A stretch of 64,000 nt of DNA, from contig QANT01001012.1 in assembly GCA_003254885.1 (NCBI GenBank), positions 1-64,000 of the forward strand. Reading direction: 5' to 3'. Source of the stretch: Purshia tridentata (taxonomy: Eukaryota; Streptophyta; Magnoliopsida; Rosales; Rosaceae). The translations under genes and the position numbers were made by a program. Below the pieces are notes generated by a model. It worked only from the letters and a program-made list of their open reading frames with translations. It made no database searches and was not told the DNA's origin. Positions 13,031 through 24,031 of the stretch are shown piece by piece (position 1 is the stretch's first letter; each line of letters starts with the position of its first letter).

Positions 13031-16000
13031 AAAACCAATTATGGTGATGTATGGGGAATTATATGGAAATGAGTGGAAAAGTCTTTTCCCGTAACAAAGT
13101 GGAAGAGGTTTCAAAGAAGAACAAGGGAAAATCCAAAGCTACGAGGAATTTGAGTACGATTGGATCAATTAATTTAATAATGATGATAGTATCTCCAATA
13201 ATTATAAGAACATGGAACAGAGAAAGCTACCGCTTTTGGTATGGCTTGGAATGCTGGATGGAATAAACGACCAGAAAGGGAACGTTCATCTCTTAAAGCT
13301 CTTTATTCCACAAATCTTTTTCTTTTCTTTTTATTCAAAATTTATATTTAGAGATCAAAGTAACTAACCTTCCAAGTGAAGTGTAATTTCTTAACTTTTT
13401 TTTTTTTAAAAATTATGTCTTAAAAATTTCAACATAAGTTAGTTAATGTACAAATGAACATGACACATCATTGAATGTGACTCAACTTTGCCCCCATAAT
13501 AAAAAGTAGGGCCAAGTAACAGGGAGCAAGTATTTCTTATTGCTATCTAAATGTTAATTGTGAATTATGATCATACATGTATATGGTTTTGCCAATTAAT
13601 GATTTTGATTAATACCTTAATAACATAAGACGTATGGTAAGAGACTTTGTTGTTAGCATTTTACTTACACAGTTACCCTCATATTTTTCATTTCGATAAA
13701 ATCTAACACTGTAACTTTACAATTGAGCAAAATATTAACACAATTAGTTGCGTGATTGATGTCTAGGACTCTAGTCAAATAAAATATGGTAATCTTGATA
13801 ATCCTTACTTCCGTTAAATCAAACTAATACCTAATAGAATAGAAGGTGAATCATTTTCTTCAATTATGTGACATTGACAGTCATGTTCTCACTTCTTTGT
13901 GAATTATTATTTTTCTCTCTAATTTAATATTTAGTTACCATTAGTCTTCAATTAAGCCTAAACAAAAAATAAATAAATGATAAAAATACCGAAAAAAAGA
14001 AAAAGAAGAAGAAAAAACTGTCACTATAACGGAATACTTGGAAGGTGATGTGATTGGGCGTAGGCGTATAGCACGTAAACGAACAGCTCAGCAACAGTTG
14101 CTTTTGTGCGCATGAGTCATGACACCTCCATTTGGCGCCAGAATAAACAGGAATGTGTGCCACATTTTTATATTACATTTTGTTCTCTTATTATTTATAG
14201 TCTTCTACAGCGTGTGCACGGTGTGCATTACGCACACACACGCTGCCAATTGCGAGCCTTCCAAGCGTCACGCTCCCACGGCGCGCGTCCCAATACGCTC
14301 CCATAATGATTCGCGCGGAGAGCCGCTTTAAACAGTTGAAGACTTTTCCTTGCCAAGTCCGGTTGTCCTTGTTTGCAGGCTCCACCTCTCAAATCTCAAA
14401 ATATCAAGTCCCAACAATTGCAAAACTGAGCCAACTCGATCTCAATTATGTAATTCACTAGTCACTTTGATATATGATGCATGCATGTGTTCTAAAAAGA
14501 TTTCTTCGAAATAGTTGGGATCAAATATGTTAATTTGAATATTGTGTTTTTGTTTTTTACCAGCAGCAAAATATATTAGCATCCAAATTTTTAGTTACCA
14601 ACTAATGTAATTATGTAATACATGATATGAACATTTCTAATTTGGTATAATTATAATAAGGTTGTCGCATTAATCGATATATAATATAACAAACTTAGAT
14701 AATAATTGATGCTGTCATTGTATATTATTGAATTTTTTTTATCTTAATTATTGCATTAGCACTTTTTTTAAAAAAAAAAAAAGAGGAGAGATCAACCTTG
14801 GTTGTAGAGGGATAAATTATACGGCTCATTCAATTAGACTACCCATCAACTGTATCATTTACATAAGCACTTGAAATACATTTTTAAAAGATAATATTAC
14901 ATGTCTCTCGTGTATTGACCATGTCATATAATTATATCTTTAACACATGTAAAACATTTATTTAGATAGATAGATGGTTTCACTTTTATGACATCTTTGA
15001 TTAGAAACATGATAAGTAAACGACAAGAGAGAAAGAACCATCAGACATATATCAAGAGAAGAATTGGAGATGTGCATTTGCTAACCAGCCCCATTATCCC
15101 ATGCTTGAGGATTGTGTTGTATATGTATGGACTCTATAGGAGCAAAGACACCATGTAAGGCTTGAGTATGCAAGGTTTAGGAGAGTAATGTACGTGTGTT
15201 TCTTTTACTTGATCCACATGACCAAAATTATTATAATCACAAAATGATATAGTATACTTTATTTTTTGAGCCATATAAAAAGGCAAAAGGGGCAGAAAGT
15301 AGCCTATCTCATACAACTCATAAGATGATGGTTTAGCTAATTAAGTAGGGTCTTAGGTTATAAAGCCACCCTTTCATGCAATGATGTTGAGAGCGTTTGT
15401 CATGTGCTTCAAAGCTAGTAACACGTGAATGATGAGACCCAAATGAGATCAATACGTGACTCCATTATAGGTTTTAGCAGCTTAAAAGACCAACAAATAA
15501 CAATGGGGGACCAAGGTTTCGGCAACTTTTCAACAAGACCCACCTGGCATTTTGAGATTTCGACAGCTTCTCCGTTATTAAAGTTGCGGTCTATTATTTT
15601 GGGGCGGCTATCTACTGTGGTGGAGCTTGTGATAACTACGGTGGGCCATTTATCGGCACAAACAAACTCACAAAGCCACATGTATGGGTGGTAGACATGA
15701 GGGAGAGTTCGGGTTTGGTGTGAGGTTGCCACGGTAATTGGGCCTCCGGCTTGGCCCGTGTTATATTTGGGCTTCATCTCGGCCCAAGAGACTCTCATCC
15801 CTAAGAAAAACTCTTGCATGCAATATTTAATCATGTGACCAAATTTGTATAAGGAAAGAAGTATACAAATTTCTCCAGCCTATTAGCCCATCAAATGAAG
15901 GCCAATGGAGTTGCACATGAAATGTGGATTTGGAAAGAATTTAAAATTATTTTTTCAAAGTTGGGCTGCATTAAATTAGGAGTTTAAATAATTTTACAAA

Positions 16001-17280
16001 AGTTGGTAATATTTAAATAAGATTTAAAATAATTTGATAAAATCTAGTGGTATTAAAAAAGTTCATGCTTTTGGTGGAATTTAGTGGATTTTGAAGCAAG
16101 AGAATACCAAAGTCTATAACGAATCCACCTCTTGAGAAATTTTTTCATGTGACTATAACACCACGTGTCGATGCAACTACTCTACTCAAATTATTGTGAT
16201 TGTCATAGTATAACCTAGTCATGTCTTTCCACTTAAAGTTAGCTTGCACCATGACCTAATACAACCAGGACCCCATTAATTTTTTAAGGAACAATCCATG
16301 GGTGGGTAATATTTCTTAGGGCACTCCACTCATTGTAGCAAGCAATCAAGGTTAGAGTGATAGTTTGGAAATATTGGTGTATGAGTCGAGTAAGTAATGT
16401 ATATTTTTCTTGAAAAAAACAATTGTGGGTCGAAAAACATAATATGGTAAGCAAAATATAGGAGGACAACAACGCCGTTATGTATATTTTTCATCTCACT
16501 TCATCTATTAATACTTAACTAATATTCACTATAGGAAAGACAACTAGTTAAAGTGTTGAAAGAATATGGTAAGAAATATAATTCGTTGAATTTAAAAAAG
16601 AAGGATAATATTGGAATTTTTAAAAGATGAATACCGAATCTCTAAATTTGAAAGCTTAAAACTAGGTCTCTAGTATTTTCTGCATGGATTCTTGTGCATT
16701 GAAGACCAGTCGGAGATCATCTTTCCACTTTCTAGATCAACTGGAGATTCTATAAAAATTGGAGACCAATTTCAAGCGTACAAAATCTTTTGCATGGATT
16801 CTTGTATGCTGCAGATTGATTTGAGCTCATTTTTTCACTTTCTGTATTTCTTGAAGATTGGCCGAAGAAGCTCTAAAAACTGAAGATCACTTTTGAACAT
16901 CCAAAAATGTTATGCACAGATTGTGTGCATTGCATACTGCCATAGTTGGACTTCACCTTCCTTATATCCATTGCAAATGGTAAATTTTACGAAAATCATT
17001 AAGCTTTCACAATAATTATATTAGTTTATCCGCCATTTCTGACGATAATTATTTATGAAAATTTAATACTGTTAAACTATTGTATTTAGAAAAGGGAAAT
17101 ACAAGAATCGAACAATAAATCTACCACACATTTTCTTAGTTATCTTTTTTCAAATAAAAATTATGCTAGTCTATAACTACTAAGTATCGCTTGAAAACTC
17201 TTGGAATTGAATAAAAAGAAAATTGAAAATGAAAAGTTTTTCCCTCCTTGCATTTTGGTAACGGCGCCATCACTTGGGCA
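13031..17280. other. 4 kb gene-poor spacer before MET1
   Basis: AT-rich spacer between the TRM leader and the MET1 promoter. It holds a CpG-rich patch (about 14210-14345), an A/T run near 14763-14783 and a tandem repeat with a period of about 110 bases (16681-16925). An open frame on the minus strand at 15415-15834 has no recognisable domain and is not called as a gene. Confidence 0.6.
16681..16925. repeat. diverged tandem repeat, period about 110-120 bp
   Basis: Each unit begins TGCATGGATTCTTGT and continues with a similar GA-rich run including CACTTTCT and GGAGA/GAAGA motifs. Units start at 16681 and 16791, and a decayed third start lies near 16913. No coding content. Confidence 0.7.
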
Positions 17281-17291
17281 AAACTTGCACC

Positions 17292-17340
17292 TTCCCGCCT
17301 ATACGCGGTCGTCACTTGTTTGAAAATCACATATAAATAG
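17292..17340 (+). promoter_or_regulatory. MET1 core promoter: E2F-like site and TATA box
   Basis: TTCCCGCC at 17292-17299 matches the E2F core, and TATAAATA at 17332-17339 is a consensus TATA box about 95 bases before the MET1 ATG. MET1 is known to be under retinoblastoma/E2F-type control in Arabidopsis, so an E2F site beside its TATA box fits S-phase expression. Binding here is inferred. Confidence 0.6.
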
Positions 17341-17433
17341 GGAGAAAATAGAGACACCGCCTGTCTTCTTATTACAGGCTCTCTACATTTTACATTTCTG
17401 TAATCTAGGGTTGCGCTGGCGATTAGGAAAGAA

Positions 17434-20400
17434 ATGGGATCCTCTGCAACATCAGATGCAGCAGCAGCTGCCGTCTCGGAGACCAAAGGTGCCAAGAAGG
17501 CCAAACAACCACCTTCGGCTTCCTCAGGTACCTGAATCTCTCATTTGGCAATTTGATTGCGATTCTGGCTTTTCCAAGTAATATGATCATCTGATCCCAA
17601 TTGTTCCCAAATGGCTTTGTTTTGTTTTTTTTTTGTTCGTTTGGTGTTTCTTGCATTATGAATATAAATTAAGGTTTGTAATTGTAGTTTCTTTAGGTTT
17701 TGAGAGCCATTTTTTACTGTGTTAGATGCAGAGCCAGCCCCCTTGGAGACCAAAAGTCCCAATGGGAATAAGCCACCATCTTCGGCTTCTTCAGGTACTT
17801 GAATCTCTCATTGTGGTACTTTCAAGATTATGATGATCTAACCCCAATTGCTCCCAAATGGTTTCGTCATGTTTGATTATTTTGATTGTTTGGCGTTTAT
17901 TAAGTTTTGACTGCTTCTTTCTTGCATTAAGGATTTATGATTATGATTATGTTTATCTTTTTAAAAATAAAAAAAAATTTTTGGCTGCCCTTTAATCGCA
18001 TTATGAATTTATGATTTTGGTTTTAGGGTTTGTCTACCCTTTTTTAGTATTATGAATTTATGATGATGGTTTTTTAAGTTTCGAGTGCCCTTTAATTGCA
18101 TTATGAATTTATAATTATGGATTTATGATTGTGGGCGTTTAAGTTTTGACTGCCATGCTGTTGTATTATTAAGTTATGATTATAGTATCTTAGGTTTTGA
18201 ATATTGTTTTGTGAATTTGTGATTATGTATTTTTGAAATTTGGCTGCCCTTTTATTCCCTTATGAATTTATTTTTATGAGTTTAGCCAAGGACAAAAACA
18301 CAGAAATTTTATCTACCAGGACCCTTAAAATTTAATATGCTTTTCCATGAATTTATTTGCAAAATATGGGTTTCTTTCTTGTATTGCATCCAGTTTCCAA
18401 AAGCAACTTAGAGGAGAAATACGTGGATTCTCCTCCATTGTTTAATATTATCATATTTAGCCAAGGACAAAAACACGGAAAATTTTCTCTATCAGGACCC
18501 TTAAAAATTAATATGCTTTATCATGAATTTATTTTCTAAATATGGGTTTCTTTCTTGTATTGAATCCAGTTTCCAAAGCAATTTAGAGGAAAAATACATC
18601 CTCCTCCACTGTTTAATATTTCTGTTTATGCCTTTGTTGGGCTGGATCTTGATATGTTTTTGCAGTCATCTCTACTCTGTCAATCTTTTGCCTAATTCCC
18701 CTGTGGTTTTGTAACAGGAATGAATAAGAAGAAGGGGAAACAAAATTCCCAAAAGGCAATGCCTACTGGCAGTAAAAATAAGAAGCGGAATCTGCCTCAG
18801 AGCAGTGAAGAGCCTTCCCAGTCTCGGAAAATGCCCAAGCGAGCTGCTGCATGCACAGACTTTAAGGAGCAGTCTGTTCATATTTCTGAAGAGTCTAATC
18901 TTATTTCAAGCAAGAAGGATGAAGTTGTGGGTGATGAGACTCTTGCTGTACTCATGACTTGTGGCCAAGACCAAGATAATGAGCGCCCAAACAGAAGATT
19001 GACTGATTTTATCTTGCATGATGAAACTGGTTGTGCACAGCCCCTTGAGATGTTGGAAGTTGTTGACTTGTTTATATCTGGGACTATATTGCCTCTTGAA
19101 GAAAGTTCTGACAAGGACAAGGAAAGGAGTGTCAGATGTGAAGGTTTTGGGCGAATAGAAACTTGGGACATCTCTGGTTATGAAGATGGCTCTCCAGTAA
19201 TATGGCTTTCAACTGATGTCGCTGATTATGATTGTCTTAAACCTGCAAGTAGCTACAAGAAACATTATGATCAGTTCTTTGAGAAAGCACGTGCTTGCGT
19301 AGAAGTTTACAAAAAGCTGTCAAAATCTAAGTCCGACTCCAGTCTTGATGAACTACTTGCTGGCATTGCTCGGTCAATGAGTGGAAGCAAATTTTTTTCT
19401 GGCATTGCATCTATTAAAGAATTTGTCATATCTCATGGTGAGTTTATCCATGATCAATTGATAGGTTTGGATGAACCATCAAAGAAAAATGATCAGACAT
19501 TTGCAGAGCTGCCTGTTCTTGCTGCCCTTAGAGAAGAGAGTAGAAAGCATGGGAACTTTGTGCAATCAAAATCGGCAACTTCAAGTGGTACTTTAAAGAT
19601 TGTTTCAGAAGTTAGAAATGGAGAGAATGAAGCTGAGGAAAATGAGGATGCAAAGTTGGCAAAATTATTGCAAGAAGAAGAATACTGGAAATCGATGAAA
19701 CAAAGAAAACGTCAGGGTTCTGCCTCTATATCAAGCAAATACTACATCAAAATTAATGAAGATGAAATTGCCAATGATTATCCTTTGCCAGCTTATTACA
19801 AGACTTCCATTGAAGAAACTGATGAGTTCATAGTTTTTGACAATGACATGGATATCTATGATGCTGATGATCTTCCTCGAAGTATGCTTCATAATTGGTG
19901 TCTCTACAACTCAGACTCAAGATTGATTTCTTTAGAGCTTCTTCCAATGAAACCTTGTGCAGACATTGATGTCACCATTTTTGGGTCAGGAGTTATGAGT
20001 GAAGACGATGGAAGCGGCTTTTGTCTTGATTCTGATGGTAATCAGTCTTCAAGTGGTCCAGAAGCACAGGATGTAGATGGCATGCCAATTTACTCAAGTG
20101 TGATAAAGGAATGGATGATTGAATTGGGAGCGTCAATGGTTTCAATATCAATTCGAACAGATATGGCCTGGTACAGGCTTGGCAAGCCATCAAAGCAGTA
20201 TGCTCTTTGGTATGAACCAATTCTGAAAACAGCAAGGGTTGGGAGAAGTATAATCACTATGCTGAAGGATCAAAGCCGTGTAGCACGGCTCTCTTTTTCA
20301 GATGTCATTAAGAGATTGTCAGAGTTTCCAAAGAATGATTGTGCTTACATTTCTTCTGACCCAGCATCCGTTGAGAGATATGTTGTGGTCCATGGACAGA

Positions 20401-23303
20401 TTATACTGCAGCTGTTTTCAGAATTTCCAGATGCGCAGATTAAAAAGTGTGCATTTGTGATTGGTCTTACCAAAAAAATGGAGGAGAGGCACCATACTAA
20501 ATGGTTAGTAAAGAAAAAGAAGACTGTAGATAAGAGTGAATTAAATTTGAACCCAAGGGCATCAATGGCACCTGTGGTTTCGAAGAAAAAGGCAATGCAG
20601 GCTACAACAACAAGGCTGATCAACAGAATCTGGGGGGAGTACTATTCAAATTACTCTCCAGAAGATTCAAATGATGGAGCTGCTTGTGAAAAGAAAGAGG
20701 AGGATGAAGTTGAAGAAGAAGATATAGAAGAGGATGATGTAGAAGAGAATTCATTATTAATGGAGCAAGCCCAGAAGCCTTGTTCAGTTCCAAGACAAAC
20801 TAAATCATCCTACACTGACATGGAGATTTTGTGGGATGAGGTGCCTGTGGGCAGAACACTTTTTGGTGAAGATCTTTATAGGCATGCCATTCTTCATGGA
20901 AATAAAATTTCTGTAGGTGGTGCTGTTTTGGTGGAAGTTGATGAATCAGGTGAACTTCCTGCCATCTATTTTGTGGAGTACATGTTTGAAACATCAGATG
21001 GAAGCAAAATGTTCCATGGAAGAATGATGCAGCGAGGATCTGAGACTGTTCTTGGCAACACTGCTAATGAGAGGGAGGTCTTTTTGACAAATGAGTGCAT
21101 GAACTTGGCATTAGAGGATGTTAAACAGACAGTTGTTGTGGGTATCCAATCAATGCTGTGGGGGCATCAGTATAGGAAGGATAATGCTGACGCTAACAGA
21201 ACTGATAGAGCAAGAGCAGAAGAGAGGAAGAGGAAGGGATTGCCAACTGAATATTACTGTAAAAGCTTGTATTGCCCTGAGAGAGGTGCTTTCTTTAGCC
21301 TTTCCCGTGATACTGTGGGTCTGGGTACCGGTTTCTGCCACTCTTGTAAAATGAATGAAGCTGAGAAGGGGAAGGAAGTTTTTAAAGTGAATTCATCAAA
21401 GACTGGATTTGTATACAGGGGAGCTGAGTACTCTATCAATGATTATGTCTATGTAAGTCCCCATCAATTTGGTGTGGAAAGGATGGAAATGGAAACTTTC
21501 AAGGCTGGACGGAATTTGGGGTTGAAAGCTTATGCCGTGTGCCAAGTGATGGAGATAATTGTTGGGAAGGAATCTAAACAACCTGAAACAAAATCTAACC
21601 AGGTTAAACTAAGAAGATTTTTCAGACCAGAGGATGTTTCGGTTGAGAAGGCGTACTCTTCTGATATTAGAGAGGTCTACTACAGTGAAGAAACACACAT
21701 TATGGCCGTTGATAATATAGAAGGAAAATGTGAAGTCAGAAAGAAGAAAGATTTGCCAGCATGTAATGCTCTTGCCATGTTCCAGCATACTTTTTTCTGT
21801 GAACATCTGTATGATCCTTCTAAAGGGTCTCTTAAGCAGTTGCCGGCTCACATCAAACTGACGTACTCAACAGGAGGCATAGGTGGTGATGCTGAATCTA
21901 GAAAGAGAAAGGGCAAGTGCAAAGAAGGAGAACTTGTTTCAGAAGTTGAGAAACCAAAAGGGAATTCTGAGGATAAGCGGCTTGCAACACTTGATATATT
22001 TGCTGGCTGCGGGGGATTATCGGAGGGCTTGCATCAAGCTGGTGCTACATTGACCAAATGGGCGATTGAATATGAAGAGCCTGCAGGAGATGCATTTAAA
22101 CTCAATCATCCTGATTCCCTGGTCTTTATTAATAATTGCAACGTAATCTTACGTGCGGTGATGGAAAAATGTGGGGATGCGGATGATTGCATCGCAACTC
22201 CCGAAGCTGCTGAATTAGCTAAATCGCTTGAAGAAAAGCTGAAGAATAATTTACCGCTGCCCGGTCAAGTAGATTTCATCAACGGAGGGCCTCCATGTCA
22301 GGGGTTCTCTGGAATGAACAGATTTAATCAGAGCACGTGGAGCAAAGTTCAGTGTGAAATGATTTTGGCATTCTTATCCTTTGCTGACTACTTCCGACCA
22401 AAGTATTTCCTCCTAGAGAATGTGAGGAACTTTGTGTCTTTCAACAAAGGACAGACATTCCGTCTGACTCTGGCTTCACTTCTGGAGATGGGTTATCAGG
22501 TGAGGTTTGGTATTTTGGAAGCCGGAGCTTTTGGAGTTTCCCAGTCACGAAAGCGAGCATTTATATGGGCAGCTGCGCCAGATGAGATTCTTCCAGAATG
22601 GCCAGAGCCAATGCATGTCTTTGGTGTACCAGAGTTGAAGATCACATTATCTGGCAATTCACAGTATGCTGCTGTCCGAAGTACTGCAAGTGGAGCCCCT
22701 TACCGTGCAATAACTGTAAGGGACACAATTGGTGATCTCCCAGCTGTAGGGAACGGAGCATCCAAGGTCAACCTAGAGTACGAAGGTGAGGCGGTCTCAT
22801 GGTTCCAGAAGAAAATCCGAGGTGACATGGCTGTTCTGACCGACCACATTTCAAAAGAAATGAATGAGCTGAACCTGATTCGATGCCAGAGGATTCCAAA
22901 GCGGGCAGGTGCAGATTGGCAATGCCTTCCAGATGAAAAGGTGAAACTCTCTACTGGACAAATAGTTGATTTGATACCATGGTGCCTACCCAACACAGCC
23001 AAGCGCCACAACCAGTGGAAGGGCCTGTTTGGAAGGTTGGACTGGGAGGGTAACTTCCCAACTTCCATTACCGATCCTCAGCCAATGGGCAAGGTGGGAA
23101 TGTGCTTTCATCCTGACCAGGACAGAATTCTCACAGTTCGGGAATGCGCACGGTCTCAAGGTTTCAGAGACAGCTACCAGTTTTCGGGCAACATTCTTCA
23201 CAAGCACAGGCAGATTGGAAATGCTGTTCCTCCTCCTTTGGCCTATGCACTCGGGAGAATGCTCAAGGAAGCAGTTGACAGCAAGTCTTCTTCTCAACAA
23301 TAG
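17434..23303 (+). CDS. MET1: DNA (cytosine-5) methyltransferase MET1 (DNMT1 class)
   Basis: Maintains CG methylation after replication in the nucleus. Exons 17434-17527, 17726-17794 and 18718-23303 give 1582 residues, close to the 1534 of Arabidopsis MET1. Order of parts: a Lys/Ser-rich N-terminus; first replication-foci domain from about residue 150; second RFD around 515-640; an acidic run ([20 protein letters not shown], about 713-733); BAH1 from about 786; a Cys-rich segment; BAH2 from about 959; then the catalytic domain. Motif I ([13 protein letters not shown]) starts near 1146. Motif IV ([10 protein letters not shown]) carries the catalytic Cys near 1248. ENVRNF, QSRKRAF and the closing [13 protein letters not shown] motif are all present, so the enzyme looks intact. 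Unusually, everything after residue 55 lies in one exon of 4.6 kb, whereas many plant MET1 genes have about ten introns. Exons 1 and 2 resemble each other. Upstream there is a TATA box and an E2F-like site. Confidence 0.96.
18281..18620. repeat. tandem duplication in MET1 intron 2, period about 175 bp
   Basis: Two direct copies at 18281-18450 and 18456-18620 share long stretches, including TTTAGCCAAGGACAAAAACA and ATATGGGTTTCTTTCTTGTA. Similarity by eye is roughly 90 percent. The preceding part of the intron also carries many short TATGAATTTATGATT-like repeats. Confidence 0.85.
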
Positions 23304-24031
23304 CTGCAGGCGTTCCTAGTTCATGCTTGTTGGAACTTGTTCTAGACACACACCATTCTCATAGACAACTTACCATTGTTAATACACAGAGCATTCTATT
23401 TCTCACAGAGAAGTATGATTTTCGTATATGGTTTTAAGGCCCTTTCGTTCAGACTTTTGTTTATCTTTATATTACCAATTTACCATAATAAGAGTTTAAT
23501 TTTGCATTTATATTTACGAAAACTGCTTTTGATGGGTCCCACAGTGACATCGTATCATGACACGTGTCACTTTAAGCTGTCCAAGAAGGGTCGATTTCGT
23601 GATTTTTCTTTTTCAAATTTAGTTTTGGCCTTTGCAACCTTGTGAGAGTTGAGAGAAGTGAATGCCAAGTCAAAGCGTCAAACGGTTTCCTTCACAGCAA
23701 TGTTTCGGACCACCTAATCGGGCTCCACGTGTCCCCACCCTCTGATCCGATCCCCTCATTTATTTGTCCATAAAAAACCGCTAATCTTCTTGTCCCATTC
23801 CTCCAACCATAAAAATTGAAAAAACTGTAATCAACGGTTGCTTTCACAGTTTCACACCTTCACTCACTCTCTTTCTCGCTCTGTCTCGTCGGTTATTTCA
23901 AAGCACAAACTTGGCTTCGCAGGCCTTCAAGTCTTTTCTTCATATATTTCTTCTTCGTCGAGAGGTGGAGTTTGATCAGTCTCGGATTCTGCGTTCGAGT
24001 TGCTTCGTCGTCTGAGCATCGCAGATCGTCC
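23304..24031. promoter_or_regulatory. MET1 3' flank and tomosyn-gene promoter with two G-boxes
   Basis: This 730-base spacer holds the MET1 3' flank, then the promoter and CT-rich leader of the next gene. CACGTG occurs twice: at 23561-23566, inside the 12-base palindrome TGACACGTGTCA, and at 23726-23731 (CCACGTGTCC). G-boxes bind bZIP or bHLH factors, and ABRE-like forms respond to abscisic acid. Regulation of the downstream gene is inferred. Confidence 0.55.

Noticed and set aside
15415-15834. 139-codon minus-strand open frame and an overlapping 89-codon plus-strand frame
   Set aside because: No recognisable domain, no matching flanking exons and overlapping frames on both strands. The patch is merely richer in GC than its surroundings.
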